From Bordetella parapertussis (GTDB taxonomy: Bacteria > Pseudomonadota > Gammaproteobacteria > Burkholderiales > Burkholderiaceae_C): a DNA stretch of 64,000 nucleotides. The notes beneath the pieces are model-generated. The model made no database searches. It was not told where the DNA came from and saw only the letters and a program-made list of their open reading frames with translations. The position numbers were made by a program, and so were the translations under genes. The stretch is from the NCBI GenBank assembly GCA_945878065.1, contig CAMDXA010000008.1:14368-78367 (forward strand), given 5' to 3'. This document shows, in pieces, positions 18,495-32,477 of the stretch; position 1 is the first letter of the stretch, and each line of letters begins with the position of its first letter.

Positions 18495-19308
18495 GAATTG
18501 ACCTGACACCTGAATGGTTTTGGTACTGCTGTATTTTTTCCAGCGCCTGCGCGTGGGCCTGGTCAGCACGCAAACACGAGAAATCTGCACCCAGCAGTTC
18601 GGCCAAATTCGGCTGTAATCGCAACAAAGGGCCTCCTGCCATGACCAACATATGCGGGTTGCCAGACTGTTTACGCAAACGCGCGATGGTTTTTTTCAAC
18701 GTCGGAATTTGACGGTCTTCAGACACCGAAATACCCAACAAATCTACCCATTCTGAGCGTACCGCAACCGCCATGTCTTCCTCGGTGAACTGGTTGGCGC
18801 TGAAGACTTGCCAGCCATACCGTTTGAAATATTGCGACAACAGCAATAAACCCAGGGAATGCTGTGCGCCTGGCGGTCTGACCAACAAAGCGCTGAATGA
18901 ATTGGCTGGCTTGGGTTTTTGCAGCCCCATGACGAATTCAGCGCTCAGGCTGTAGACCAATTCCTCTAGGCGAAAAATGCCACTGGTGACTTGGATAAAG
19001 TCAATGTCATCGGCTTCCCACCAATCGTGGAACAAGCGTGCGGTCTCGGGAATGGTGTCCAGATACAGGCTTTCGATGTCGAAGTCCTGCGTCAGCAAGG
19101 AGCGAGCATAGGCTTCGGGTGCGGCAAGGTCTGGCGACACACAAACCTGACCGAGGGCAACACTATGGGTGGGCAGCATGGTTTTTTTGGTGTAAACACG
19201 GACGGCGGTATCGATCAATTGAGGAATGACATGCGACACCAAGGCTTCATGCAAAGGTGTGCTGATTTCGGAACTGATCGTGTCTTGCACTTGAACCCCT
19301 GTCCACAT
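18484..19308 (-). CDS. ppaA: B12-binding antirepressor AerR/PpaA
   Basis: The 274-aa protein has a C-terminal cobalamin-binding (SCHIC-type) domain at about residues 140-260. It includes RPPGAQHSLGLLLLSQYF, whose histidine aligns with the cobalamin-ligating position in AerR. VDLLGISVSEDRQIP and LVMAGGPLLRL follow. AerR/PpaA is the known light- and redox-responsive modulator of PpsR/CrtJ. It is co-transcribed with ppsR and divergent from bchF across paired PpsR-type boxes. Confidence 0.93.
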   Translation of the reverse strand: MWTGVQVQDTISSEISTPLHEALVSHVIPQLIDTAVRVYTKKTMLPTHSVALGQVCVSPDLAAPEAYARSLLTQDFDIESLYLDTIPETARLFHDWWEADDIDFIQVTSGIFRLEELVYSLSAEFVMGLQKPKPANSFSALLVRPPGAQHSLGLLLLSQYFKRYGWQVFSANQFTEEDMAVAVRSEWVDLLGISVSEDRQIPTLKKTIARLRKQSGNPHMLVMAGGPLLRLQPNLAELLGADFSCLRADQAHAQALEKIQQYQNHSGVRSIREP

Positions 19309-19341
19309 GCCTGTTCTAAGTCAAATAAATAAGTCACAAAG

Positions 19342-19359
19342 TGTCAAGCTTTTTAGACA
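19342..19359. promoter_or_regulatory. PpsR box, aerR-proximal
   Basis: TGTCAAGCTTTTTAGACA is a TGT-N12-ACA palindrome 33 bases upstream of aerR. With the second box at 19403-19420 it gives the paired arrangement known to support cooperative CrtJ/PpsR binding. ACTAGGGAAAACCC (19367-19380) lies between the two boxes. Confidence 0.62.
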
Positions 19360-19402
19360 GTCAGTGACTAGGGAAAACCCCGATTATGTCATCTTTAAAT
19401 AA

Positions 19403-19420
19403 CGTCAATTCAAGTTGACA
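19403..19420. promoter_or_regulatory. PpsR-like box, bchF-proximal
   Basis: CGTCAATTCAAGTTGACA matches TGT-N12-ACA except for its first base. Its right half contains the -35 hexamer of the presumed bchF promoter, so binding here would block RNA polymerase. Confidence 0.62.
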
Positions 19421-19443
19421 CATTGGCGTTCAGACCCTACAGT
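19415..19443 (+). promoter_or_regulatory. Sigma-70-like promoter of the bchF superoperon
   Basis: TTGACA (19415-19420) is followed after 17 bases by TACAGT (19438-19443), 29 bases before the bchF start. The spacing is ideal and the -35 element lies inside a PpsR-like box. It would drive bchF through crtB. Confidence 0.6.
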
Positions 19444-19472
19444 CAGTTCATGGATTTTTCTCTTTTTCAGAC

Positions 19473-21274
<1,802 letters not shown>

Positions 21275-21286
21275 GGACACCTAGAC

Positions 21287-23841
<2,555 letters not shown>

Positions 23842-23842
23842 A

Positions 23843-24568
23843 ATGAACCACGCCAGTTACGTCGCCAGACGCGGGCAGATCGAAACCTATTTCGATCGCA
23901 CCGCCGCCAAGGCTTGGGAGGTGCTCACCTCCAATGCGCCCGTGGGTCGCATTCGCACCACGGTGCGCAAAGGCCGCGACCAAATGCGCCTCACCTTGTT
24001 GTCTTGGTTACCGCAAGACATGCAGGGCATGCGTTTGCTCGATGCCGGTTGCGGCACAGGCGCTCTGGCACAAGAAGCCATGAAACGCGGTGCCCAAGTG
24101 CTGGCCATCGATTTGTCGCCCACGCTGGTGAACCTGGCGCGTGAACGCCACGCACAAGATTTATTGACCACACCTGTACTCAGTGCCAAAGGCGGCAGCA
24201 TCACCTTTTTGGCAGGCGACATGCTGGCCGCCGAGCACGGCGAGTTTGACTACGTGGTGTGCATGGATTCGCTGATCCATTACGACACGCAAGACATCGC
24301 CAATGCCTTCGAGTCACTCAGCAAGCGCACCAAGCATTCAGTGCTGTTCACCTTCGCGCCGCATTCACCTTTGCTCGCGGCCATGCACGCCATGGGGCGC
24401 TTGTTTCCGCGCACCGACCGTTCGCCACAGTTGTCACCGGTGCGCAAATCCACCCTGCATGTCTATATCGAACGTGCAGTGCGTGAACATGGCTGGCGGC
24501 CGCAACGCATGCAACGCGTCTCCAGCGGTTTTTACACCTCACAAGCGTGGGAGTGGGTGCGCCAATGA
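23843..24568 (+). CDS. bchM: Mg-protoporphyrin IX O-methyltransferase
   Basis: The 241-aa SAM-dependent methyltransferase esterifies the C13 propionate of Mg-protoporphyrin IX, the step before AcsF. The SAM motif is LLDAGCGTGALAQEAMKRGA, followed by LAIDLSPTLVNLARER and the C-terminal HVYIERAVREHGWRP. ATG 23843 lies one base after the bchL stop; a reading from 23819 would invade bchL. The stop overlaps lhaA (ATGA). Confidence 0.95.
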   Translation: MNHASYVARRGQIETYFDRTAAKAWEVLTSNAPVGRIRTTVRKGRDQMRLTLLSWLPQDMQGMRLLDAGCGTGALAQEAMKRGAQVLAIDLSPTLVNLARERHAQDLLTTPVLSAKGGSITFLAGDMLAAEHGEFDYVVCMDSLIHYDTQDIANAFESLSKRTKHSVLFTFAPHSPLLAAMHAMGRLFPRTDRSPQLSPVRKSTLHVYIERAVREHGWRPQRMQRVSSGFYTSQAWEWVRQ

Positions 24569-25989
24569 AATTTGCCGCACGCCCACCCGCCTGGATGCAG
24601 TCGCTGATGCTGCAGTACGTGCCCTTTGCTGACGCGGCTTCGCCCGATCTGCCATTGACACGGCTGTTTCGCTTGGCGCTGTTTCAGTTGTCGGTGGGCA
24701 TGGCCATGGCTTTACTGGTGGGCACACTCAACCGCGTGATGATCATCGAACTGCAAGTGCCTGCTTGGTGGGTGGCTTTGTCGGTGGCCTTGCCTTTGGT
24801 GTTTGCACCACTGCGCGCCATGATCGGTTATCGCAGCGACACCCATCCCTCGGCCTTGGGTTTGCGCCGCATTCCCTACATGTGGATGGGCACGATTTTG
24901 ATGTTCGGTGGTTTGGCCGTGATGCCGTTTGCATTATTGGGTTTGTCTGAACCCCGCGAAGGCTATTTGTGGGTGATTCGTTTTGGCGCGGCCATGGCGT
25001 TTTTGTGTGTCGGTGCCGGCATGCAAATCACACAAACGGCAGGCTTGGCCTTGGCCTCTGATGTGTCACCCGCTGACAAACGCCCGCGTGTGGTGGCGTT
25101 GATGTATGCCATGCAATTGCTGGGGCTGATTGTGGGCAGCGCGGCACTCAGCTTGTTGCTGAGTGATTTCTCGCCCCAAAAACTCATCCAAGTGGTACAG
25201 GGTTGCGCAGTGTTGGTGGCGGCGCTCAACCTGCTGTCGTTGTGGAAACAAGAGGCTCGCGGCAGTCGTCGCGGTCAACGCGAACCCGACGGGTTTTCAC
25301 AGCAGTGGCGCATGCTGATGGCCTTGCCAAAAATGCGCCGTTTTCTGTGGACCGTGGGCCTGGGCACGGGAGCCTTCAGCATGCAAGACATCGTGCTTGA
25401 ACCCTATGGTGCACAAGTACTGGGCTTGGATGTCAGCCTCACCAGTGCCTTGACCGCGCTCACCTCCACAGGGGCTTTGCTGGCATTTGCTTTGTCAGCG
25501 CGTTTCATGTCGCGCGGCATGGACGCCTGCCGCTTGGCCGCGCTGGGCGCGCTGATCGGTTTGCCCGCCTTTGCCTGTGTCATTTTTTCTGCACCGCTGA
25601 ATTCAGCGCTGTTGTTTCAAACCGGGGCCACCTTGATCGGCTTTGGCGGTGGTTTGTTTGCTGTCGGCATGTTGTTGACTGCGATGGCCATGACCGATTC
25701 TTTGCATGCAGGCATGGTGTTGGGCGCATGGGGCGCGGTACAAGCCACGGCGACAGGCATTGCCATGGCCTTGGGTGGTGTCACCCGCGATGTGGTCGGT
25801 CATTTGGCTGAACAAGGTATGTTGGGTGAAGCGCTGGTTTCACCTGTCACGGGTTACAGCGTGGTGTTTCATATCGAGATGTACATGTTGTTTTGTGTGT
25901 TGATCGCCTTGGGGCCACTGGTGAGTCGCAAGCGACAAGCCGATGCCTCCAAGGACACTCGCTTTGGTTTGGCTGAACTGCCGGGCTGA
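24565..25989 (+). CDS. lhaA: LH1 assembly factor LhaA, BCD-family MFS protein
   Basis: The 474-aa, 12-helix major-facilitator protein belongs to the bacteriochlorophyll delivery (PucC/LhaA) branch. Family sequence includes TLNRVMIIELQVPAWWVAL, DTHPSALGLRRIPYMWMGT and FSMQDIVLEPYGAQVLGLD. It helps insert bacteriochlorophyll into LH1 during RC-LH1 assembly. It lies directly before puhA, the usual place for lhaA. ATG 24565 overlaps the bchM stop. Confidence 0.94.
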   Translation: MKFAARPPAWMQSLMLQYVPFADAASPDLPLTRLFRLALFQLSVGMAMALLVGTLNRVMIIELQVPAWWVALSVALPLVFAPLRAMIGYRSDTHPSALGLRRIPYMWMGTILMFGGLAVMPFALLGLSEPREGYLWVIRFGAAMAFLCVGAGMQITQTAGLALASDVSPADKRPRVVALMYAMQLLGLIVGSAALSLLLSDFSPQKLIQVVQGCAVLVAALNLLSLWKQEARGSRRGQREPDGFSQQWRMLMALPKMRRFLWTVGLGTGAFSMQDIVLEPYGAQVLGLDVSLTSALTALTSTGALLAFALSARFMSRGMDACRLAALGALIGLPAFACVIFSAPLNSALLFQTGATLIGFGGGLFAVGMLLTAMAMTDSLHAGMVLGAWGAVQATATGIAMALGGVTRDVVGHLAEQGMLGEALVSPVTGYSVVFHIEMYMLFCVLIALGPLVSRKRQADASKDTRFGLAELPG

Positions 25990-26021
25990 GTATTTTTTGC
26001 GCGATTAAAAGGAGAATGAGC

Positions 26022-26783
26022 ATGGAAACTGGTGCTATCACCCAATATGTGGACGTTGCCCAAATCGTCCTCTATATGTTCTGGGCGTTTTTCGCCGGAC
26101 TGATTTATTACCTCGCGCGTGAAAACCACCGCGAAGGCTATCCGATGGACAACGGGCATTTGCAAGGCGGCCCGGTGCAAATCGGTTGGCCCGTGCCTGA
26201 ACCCAAAGTGTTCAAGATGGCTGATGGCCGCGAAATTTTGGCCCCTGATGTCAACCGTGTTGACGGCAGTTACACCGGCCAGCCTGTGCATGGTTGGTTG
26301 GGTGCACCCCTGGAGCCAGTGGGTGACCCCTTGCTCGCCGGTGTCGGGCCAGGTGCATGGGCCGCCCGCGCGGACGAACCCGACCTCTACCACGGTGGCG
26401 ATATCAAAATCGTGCCCTTGCGTGTGGCTGCTGACCACGGCGTGATGTCACCCGATATCGACCCGCGCGGCCTTCCGGTGTATGGTTTAGATCGCTTTGA
26501 AGCCGGTCATGTCAAAGACCTGTGGGTGGACCGCTGCGAAATGATGTTCCGCTACATCGAAGTGTCCTTGCACTCAGGTGGCACCGTGTTGTTGCCCATG
26601 ACTTTTGCGCGGATCAATCGCCGGGGTGTGCATGTGTCTTCCATCCTCGCCGCGCAATTTGCCAACGTACCAAAAACCAAAAGCGACGCGCAAATCACCT
26701 TGCTGGAAGAAGAAAAAATCACGGCCTATTACGGCGCAGGCACGCTCTACGCCATGCCTGAACGTCAGGAGCCACTGTTTTGA
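26022..26783 (+). CDS. puhA: Reaction centre H subunit
   Basis: The 253-aa protein caps the cytoplasmic face of the reaction centre and carries proton paths to QB. A single N-terminal transmembrane helix (about 12-30) is followed by YYLARENHREGYPM. The large cytoplasmic PRC-barrel domain contains VKDLWVDRCEMMFRYIEV. ATG 26022 is chosen over ATG 26016 because AAGGAG ends seven bases before it and overlaps the earlier codon. Confidence 0.97.
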   Translation: METGAITQYVDVAQIVLYMFWAFFAGLIYYLARENHREGYPMDNGHLQGGPVQIGWPVPEPKVFKMADGREILAPDVNRVDGSYTGQPVHGWLGAPLEPVGDPLLAGVGPGAWAARADEPDLYHGGDIKIVPLRVAADHGVMSPDIDPRGLPVYGLDRFEAGHVKDLWVDRCEMMFRYIEVSLHSGGTVLLPMTFARINRRGVHVSSILAAQFANVPKTKSDAQITLLEEEKITAYYGAGTLYAMPERQEPLF

Positions 26784-27445
26784 ACGTCAATCCTCACCAC
26801 GAACACGAGTTCGAGGCCGCCCCCGGTTTGCCCGAGACCTTGCCCGCCGGTGAGCGCCTGCTGTGGCAAGGTACGCCAGATTGGAAACTCTTGGCCTTGC
26901 ATGTGTTTCATGTGCGCACCTTGGCCATTTATTTTTCTGTGATGGTGGCGTTCCAAGCCATGTATTTGCTGGGTGAACCCCAGGCTCGCTTGCTGGCACC
27001 GCTGGCCACCAGTGTGGCCTTGAGCCTGACCGCCTTGGGTTTGCTCACCTGGCTGGCCTGGTTGACTGCGCGCACGGCTTTATACACGCTGACCAGCAAA
27101 CGTGTGGTCATGCGCATTGGCATTGTGCTGACACTGACATTCAACCTGCCACTTCGCATGGTGGCGGCGGCCAGCGTCAAGCCGTTGAAAAACGGTTGCG
27201 GCGATATCGCATTGAAATTGGCCGGTGATGACCACATCGCTTGGCTGAACCTGTGGCCGCATGCCAAACCTTGGGCATTGAAAAACCCTGAGCCTTGTTT
27301 GCGTTGCATTCCGGATGCGGTTCGCGTCGGTGAACGCTTGTCGCAGGCTTGGCGGGAAGCCAATCCCCATGTGGCTGTGATGCTGGGCGACATCATTGAC
27401 GACCCAGCCAACATGGACATGAACCAAGGGGCCTATTCCACATGA
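26780..27445 (+). CDS. puhB: Photosynthetic complex assembly protein PuhB
   Basis: The 221-aa membrane protein with two or three hydrophobic segments and a PH-like (DUF3429-type) cytoplasmic part assists RC assembly. Typical sequence is LPAGERLLWQGTPDWKLLA and YTLTSKRVVMRIGIVLTL. The start is TTG 26780, overlapping the puhA stop. AGGAG ends eight bases before it and no ATG or GTG lies near. The stop overlaps puhC (ATGA). Confidence 0.93.
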   Translation: MNVNPHHEHEFEAAPGLPETLPAGERLLWQGTPDWKLLALHVFHVRTLAIYFSVMVAFQAMYLLGEPQARLLAPLATSVALSLTALGLLTWLAWLTARTALYTLTSKRVVMRIGIVLTLTFNLPLRMVAAASVKPLKNGCGDIALKLAGDDHIAWLNLWPHAKPWALKNPEPCLRCIPDAVRVGERLSQAWREANPHVAVMLGDIIDDPANMDMNQGAYST

Positions 27446-27918
27446 GCCAATCCCTGTCCAACAACCAGATGCCCGGTCACCACAGTTTGACCGGTTGGAT
27501 ATTTGTCGGCTTTCTCAGCAGCGTCTTGTTGGTGGTGGCGTTGTTGCGCAACCAAGGCATGGTGACACCGCAAAACGACGCCCCCGTCAGCTGGCAATTG
27601 ACCCTGCGGTTTGAAGACCGCCCGAACGGTGACATTGCTGTGCTGGACGCCAATAACCAAATGGAAATCGCCCGCTACCAAGGTGAGCAAGGGTTTGTGC
27701 GCGGCACACTGCGCACCTTGTCGCGCGAGCGCATGCGCCGTGGCATTGGTTCGGGCCCGGCGTTTGACCTGATCGGTCACACCGATGGCCGCCTGACACT
27801 GAACGACCCTGCCACCGGCGTGCGCATCGACCTTGAATCCTTCGGTCCCACCAATATGTCGTCATTTGCCCAATTGCATGTGCACGCCACACCTTTTCAG
27901 AACGCCACCCAGGAGTAA
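27442..27918 (+). CDS. puhC: Photosynthetic complex assembly protein PuhC
   Basis: This 158-aa protein has one N-terminal membrane helix (about 17-36) and a periplasmic domain. It includes RPNGDIAVLDANNQMEIARY and FVRGTLRTLSRERMRRG, both typical of PuhC, which supports RC-LH1 assembly. It is overlapped at both sides within the puh block. Confidence 0.92.
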   Translation: MSQSLSNNQMPGHHSLTGWIFVGFLSSVLLVVALLRNQGMVTPQNDAPVSWQLTLRFEDRPNGDIAVLDANNQMEIARYQGEQGFVRGTLRTLSRERMRRGIGSGPAFDLIGHTDGRLTLNDPATGVRIDLESFGPTNMSSFAQLHVHATPFQNATQE

Positions 27919-27921
27919 GCC

Positions 27922-29034
27922 ATGACCCAAGCTGCCGCCCTTGACTTTGACCATGTTGAATTGCTGATCGGCACGGTTGAAAACGCCGCCGATGCCAATG
28001 CCAAAGCGGTACGCAACACGGTACTCAGTCCGCGCTTTTACACCACCGATTTCGACGCCATGGACAAGTTGAATATCGAGTCGGTGCGCGCCGAATGGGA
28101 CATCATGATGAAAGAGTACGAAGGCGACAACAACCACGACCATTTTCAGCGTGACGCCGCATTCGCCGATGAAGTGCGCGAACTCATGCCGCAGCTGTCC
28201 CCCGAGATGCGCCAGGAGTTTTTAGACTTTCTCATCAGCTCACTCACCTCCGAATTCTCCGGCTGCATTTTGTACAACGAAGTGCGCAAGCATGTGAAAA
28301 ACCCCGACATCAAACAACTGATGACCTTCATGGCGCGGGACGAATCCCGCCATGCCGGCTTCATCAACCAGTCGTTGCGCGACTTCGATTTGGGCATTGA
28401 CCTGGGCCAACTCAAGCGCACCAAGTCCTACACGTTCTTCAAACCCAAATTCATTTTTTACGCGACTTACTTGTCCGAAAAAATCGGCTATGCGCGTTAC
28501 ATCACCATTTACCGTCAGCTGGAAAAACACCCGGACAAACGCTTTCATCCCATCTTCCGTTGGTTTGAACGCTGGTGCAACGACGAATTCCGCCACGGTG
28601 AATCGTTTGCACTGATCATGCGGGCCAATCCCAATTTGCTGCGCGGCGTGAACCTGTTGTGGATCCGCTTTTTCATTCTGGCGGTGTATGCCACCATGTA
28701 TGTACGTGACCACACCCGTCCGTTGTTGCACGAAGCCATGGGCTTTGAGTCCACCGACTACGACTATGAAGTGTTTCGCATCACCTCGGACATTGCACGC
28801 CAGGTGTTCCCCATAGAAGTCGATATCGACCATCCCACATTCCGCGCTTGCATGACCCGATTGGTTGAACTGTCCATCGCCAATGCCAAGGCCAAAGAAC
28901 GCGGTGGCTTGATCGGCTTGGCCGGCCGCGCCATCACCGCTGTGCAAGCGGCGTATACCTTTGGCAAGCTGTATCTGCTGCCGGTCAAGAAAAACACCTT
29001 GCCTGCCGACATCCGCATGCAACCCACTTGGTGA
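27922..29034 (+). CDS. acsF: Mg-protoporphyrin IX monomethyl ester oxidative cyclase
   Basis: The 370-aa diiron enzyme forms ring E using O2. Diiron ligand motifs are visible as [13 protein letters not shown] (E..H) and later [10 protein letters not shown]. Its presence, without bchE in the window, fits synthesis of bacteriochlorophyll under air. AGGAG precedes the ATG. Lying between puhC and puhE matches the order in other betaproteobacterial phototrophs. Confidence 0.97.
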   Translation: MTQAAALDFDHVELLIGTVENAADANAKAVRNTVLSPRFYTTDFDAMDKLNIESVRAEWDIMMKEYEGDNNHDHFQRDAAFADEVRELMPQLSPEMRQEFLDFLISSLTSEFSGCILYNEVRKHVKNPDIKQLMTFMARDESRHAGFINQSLRDFDLGIDLGQLKRTKSYTFFKPKFIFYATYLSEKIGYARYITIYRQLEKHPDKRFHPIFRWFERWCNDEFRHGESFALIMRANPNLLRGVNLLWIRFFILAVYATMYVRDHTRPLLHEAMGFESTDYDYEVFRITSDIARQVFPIEVDIDHPTFRACMTRLVELSIANAKAKERGGLIGLAGRAITAVQAAYTFGKLYLLPVKKNTLPADIRMQPTW

Positions 29035-29046
29035 TGGATTGTTTGA

Positions 29047-29898
29047 ATGACTGATTTTTTCACCACCACGCTTGGCGCCAGCTTGTTTGCGGTGTTCTGC
29101 TGGTGGTTGGGCACGGGTGCCATTTTGTGGTTGGTGCGCCTGCCGACCTCCACCTTTCGCTGGAGCATGTTTTGTCTCAGCTTTTTGCTGGGCTTGAGCT
29201 TATGGACCGCTTCACTCAGCATGCGTTCGCATTCCGTGACCAATGCCTATATCGGCTTTGTCAGCGTGATCGCCATGTGGAGTTGGCATGAGATGGCCTT
29301 TCTCACGGGATGGTTGGCCGGGCCGCGTCGCACGCCCTTAGACCCCGGTCTGGGCCTGAACAAACGCTTTGGCCAATCGGTCATGGCGCTGCTCTACCAC
29401 GAGGTGGCCTTGCTGTTTAACTTTGGCGTGTTGCTGGCTTTGCAGCAAGGCCAGCCCAACCATGTCGCCTTGTGTACCTTTGCTTTGCTGTGGTGCATGC
29501 GCTTGAGCGCCAAGCTCAATTTGTTTTTTGGTGTGCCGCAAGTGGGCGAACAGTATTTGCCGGTGCACCTGCGCTACATCGGCAGCTATTTCAAAAGCGG
29601 CCGCGTCAGCCCGTTCTTCTTTTTCACCATGGCCCTCTCGGTGGTGGTGTGGTCGTGGATGGTCTGGGAATTGCTCACCGGCGCGGTGGTCATCAACACC
29701 GGTTGGGTGCTGTTGTCGTCGCTGCTGGGCCTGGCCATCATTGAACATGTGTTGATGGTGTTTGCCTTGCCCTTGCAACGCTTGTGGGGCTGGGCCATGA
29801 AGCGCAGCCCGTATACCGCCGCACGAACACCATTGACAGACACCCCTGCGCCGGTCAGAGTACCGGTCAATGCAGCCAACCAAGCAGACCCCGCATGA
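29047..29898 (+). CDS. puhE: PuhE, photosynthetic complex assembly membrane protein
   Basis: This 283-aa protein has about seven or eight hydrophobic segments and the family sequence GYVSV-like SHSVTNAYIGFVSVIAMWSW. HEMAFLTGWLAGPRRTPLDP and the KLNLFFGVPQVGEQYLPVHL block also mark PuhE. It influences RC assembly and bacteriochlorophyll level in Rhodobacter. The C-terminal tail is low-complexity and rich in Pro, Ala and Thr. The stop overlaps the crtI start (ATGA). Confidence 0.92.
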   Translation: MTDFFTTTLGASLFAVFCWWLGTGAILWLVRLPTSTFRWSMFCLSFLLGLSLWTASLSMRSHSVTNAYIGFVSVIAMWSWHEMAFLTGWLAGPRRTPLDPGLGLNKRFGQSVMALLYHEVALLFNFGVLLALQQGQPNHVALCTFALLWCMRLSAKLNLFFGVPQVGEQYLPVHLRYIGSYFKSGRVSPFFFFTMALSVVVWSWMVWELLTGAVVINTGWVLLSSLLGLAIIEHVLMVFALPLQRLWGWAMKRSPYTAARTPLTDTPAPVRVPVNAANQADPA

Positions 29899-31433
29899 AT
29901 GCATTTCGCACACAAAACGAACGCGCCCCCGGCGAAACCCCGGCGCGCCATTCGCCCCGCGCCGTGGTCATTGGCAGTGGCTTTGGCGGCTTGGCCGCCG
30001 CCATTCGCTTGAGCGTGATGGGCTACCAAGTTCAGGTGCTGGAAAAACTCGATGCACCCGGCGGCCGCGCCTATGTGCACAAGCAAGACGGCTTCACTTT
30101 CGATGCCGGTCCGACCATCATCACCCTGCCGTATTTGCTCGAAGAGTTGTTCACGCTGTGCGGCCAACGCATGGAAGACTATGTGGACTTGCGTCCCATG
30201 TCGCCTTTCTACCGCATCCGTTTTGACGATGGCACGCACTTCGATTACAGCAATGACGAAGCCGCCATGCTGGCGCAAATTGAAGCCATCAGCCCCTCAG
30301 ATGTGAAAGGCTTCAAAGACCTGATGAAAGCCTCGGCGAAATGCTATGAATTGGGGTTTGTGGAACTGGGATCTGTGCCGTTTGAAACCATCGGCGACGT
30401 GATCAAAGCCTTGCCCAATTTGGTGCGCATGAAAGCCTGGCGCTCCATACACAGCATGGTGGCGCGGTACCTCAAGCACCCCAAACTGCGCATCGTCATG
30501 AGCTTTCATCCGTTGCTCATCGGCGGCAATCCGTTTTCAGTCACCTGCGTGTATTCATTGATTCATATCCTGGAGCAACGCTGGGGCGTGCACTCGGCCA
30601 TGGGTGGCACCGGCGCCATTGTCAATGCCTTGGTGGCATTGCTCAAAGACCGCAGAGTGCCTGTTCGCTACAACGCGCCCGTCACCCAAATTCGCGTGAA
30701 AGACGGCAAGGCTGTTGCGGTCGAATTGGAAAATGGCGAATTGATAGGCGCAGACATCGTGGTCAGCAACGCCGATGCCGCATGGACCTACCGCCATTTG
30801 ATCGAAGAAAAAGATCGGCCGCATTGGAGCAACCGTCGCATTGAAAAAGGCAACTATTCATCAGGATTGTTTGTCTGGTATTTCGGCACGGACAAGCAAT
30901 ACAAAGACGTGCCGCACCACATGATGGTGCTGGGGCCGCGCTACAAAGGTTTGCTGCAAGACATTTTTAAAAACCACACGCTGTCCAAAGATTTCAGCTT
31001 GTACCTGTACCGGCCTACTGCCACCGACCCGTCGCTGGCGCCCCATGGATGCGACACGTTTTATGCGCTTTCCGTGGTGCCCAACCTGAGCAGCGGCACC
31101 GACTGGCCGGCCATCACCGAGCAATACCGTGATGCCATCGCCACGGCCTTGCAAGACAGCGTGCTGCCCGACTTGAAGCAACACATCGTGACATCGCGCG
31201 TGACCACGCCGCAAGATTTTCAAGACCGCTTGTGGTCGTTCAAAGGCGCGGGCTTCGGGCTTGAACCGGTCATCACGCAAAGCGCGTGGTTCCGCCCGCA
31301 CAACCGCAGCGAAGACATCAAAAATTTATTTCTCGTGGGCGCAGGCACGCAACCCGGTGCCGGTGTTCCCAGTGTGTTGATGTCGGCCAAAATGCTCGAA
31401 CAGGTGGTGCCCCATGCCCTTGCCGTTTACTGA
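29895..31433 (+). CDS. crtI: Phytoene desaturase
   Basis: The 512-aa FAD enzyme converts phytoene to neurosporene or lycopene. The N-terminal dinucleotide fold reads VVIGSGFGGLAAAIRLSVMG, followed by DAGPTIITLPYLLEELF. The C-terminal FAD signature reads NLFLVGAGTQPGAGVPSVL. ATG 29895 overlaps the puhE stop; the reading frame open upstream of it lies within puhE. It overlaps crtB by 20 bases. Confidence 0.96.
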   Translation: MNAFRTQNERAPGETPARHSPRAVVIGSGFGGLAAAIRLSVMGYQVQVLEKLDAPGGRAYVHKQDGFTFDAGPTIITLPYLLEELFTLCGQRMEDYVDLRPMSPFYRIRFDDGTHFDYSNDEAAMLAQIEAISPSDVKGFKDLMKASAKCYELGFVELGSVPFETIGDVIKALPNLVRMKAWRSIHSMVARYLKHPKLRIVMSFHPLLIGGNPFSVTCVYSLIHILEQRWGVHSAMGGTGAIVNALVALLKDRRVPVRYNAPVTQIRVKDGKAVAVELENGELIGADIVVSNADAAWTYRHLIEEKDRPHWSNRRIEKGNYSSGLFVWYFGTDKQYKDVPHHMMVLGPRYKGLLQDIFKNHTLSKDFSLYLYRPTATDPSLAPHGCDTFYALSVVPNLSSGTDWPAITEQYRDAIATALQDSVLPDLKQHIVTSRVTTPQDFQDRLWSFKGAGFGLEPVITQSAWFRPHNRSEDIKNLFLVGAGTQPGAGVPSVLMSAKMLEQVVPHALAVY

Positions 31434-32475
31434 CCAAGCCGATCGCGACCTGAGCGAGTGCGTCGAGATGATGCGCGGCGGGTCGAAAACTTTTTTTGCC
31501 GCCAGCCGCTTGCTGCCTAAACGCATTCGCGATGCAGCCATTGCCTTGTATGCGTTTTGCCGCGTGGCCGACGACATGGTGGATTTGGGTGACTCGATAG
31601 AGCGCAGTTTGAAACTGCTGCACCATCGCTTGGACCGCATTTACGCCGGTCAACCGGAAAACACCGTCGAAGACCGTGCTTTGGCCGTCGTGGTGCAACG
31701 CCACGCGCTGCCCCGCCATTTACTGGATGCATTGCTGGACGGTTTTGCTTGGGACGGGAACGAACGGCGTTACGACACTATGGAAGATTTGCACGGCTAT
31801 GCCGCCCGCGTGGCGGGCAGTGTCGGCGCGATGATGTGCTGGATCATGGGCCCGCAACAAGCGGTCACCTTGGCACGCGCGTGCGAATTGGGCGTGGCCA
31901 TGCAACTCACCAACATCGCGCGTGATGTCGGTGAGGATGCACGCATTGGCCGTGTGTATTTGCCATTGCAATGGATGCGCGAAGAAGGCATCAACCCCGA
32001 CGAATGGTTGCTGTTCCCCGCGTGTACGCCTGCGCTGCAACGCGTGGTCGAACGTGTGCTGAAAGAGGCGGACAGCTTGTACAAACAATCGGTCGCAGGC
32101 ATTGCGCATTTGCCGCGCGACTGCAGATCTGCCATCATGTCGGCCAATTTGATTTATGCCGAGATCGGTCATCAGCTGCGCCGTAGCGGCATGGACCCGG
32201 TGCACCAACGCAGCGTGGTCAGCGGCAAACTCAAGCTGTGGCTGCTGGCCCGCGCCTGGTTGCAATCGCGCTGGGTGAGCGTACAGCGCCAACAACCGCA
32301 ACCGCTGGCAGGTATTGCGTATCTGGTGGAGCAGTGTCAACTCAGTGCTGAGGCTGCGATGGAAATGACTCTGCCTAAACCGCCGCGCATTGAATCCATG
32401 TTGAATATGTTTGAGCGGTTAGAAACACAAAGACGGCAAAACTCAGGCATACCGGTGAACAGGTTTCAGCGTTAA
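31414..32475 (+). CDS. crtB: Phytoene synthase
   Basis: The 353-aa squalene/phytoene synthase-family enzyme joins two geranylgeranyl diphosphates. The two Asp-rich sites are AFCRVADDMVDLGDS and QLTNIARDVGEDARIGRVYL. AGGTGG precedes ATG 31414, inside the end of crtI. It is the last gene of the bchF superoperon and ends two bases before a perfect palindrome. Confidence 0.96.
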   Translation: MPLPFTDQADRDLSECVEMMRGGSKTFFAASRLLPKRIRDAAIALYAFCRVADDMVDLGDSIERSLKLLHHRLDRIYAGQPENTVEDRALAVVVQRHALPRHLLDALLDGFAWDGNERRYDTMEDLHGYAARVAGSVGAMMCWIMGPQQAVTLARACELGVAMQLTNIARDVGEDARIGRVYLPLQWMREEGINPDEWLLFPACTPALQRVVERVLKEADSLYKQSVAGIAHLPRDCRSAIMSANLIYAEIGHQLRRSGMDPVHQRSVVSGKLKLWLLARAWLQSRWVSVQRQQPQPLAGIAYLVEQCQLSAEAAMEMTLPKPPRIESMLNMFERLETQRRQNSGIPVNRFQR

Positions 32476-32477
32476 TT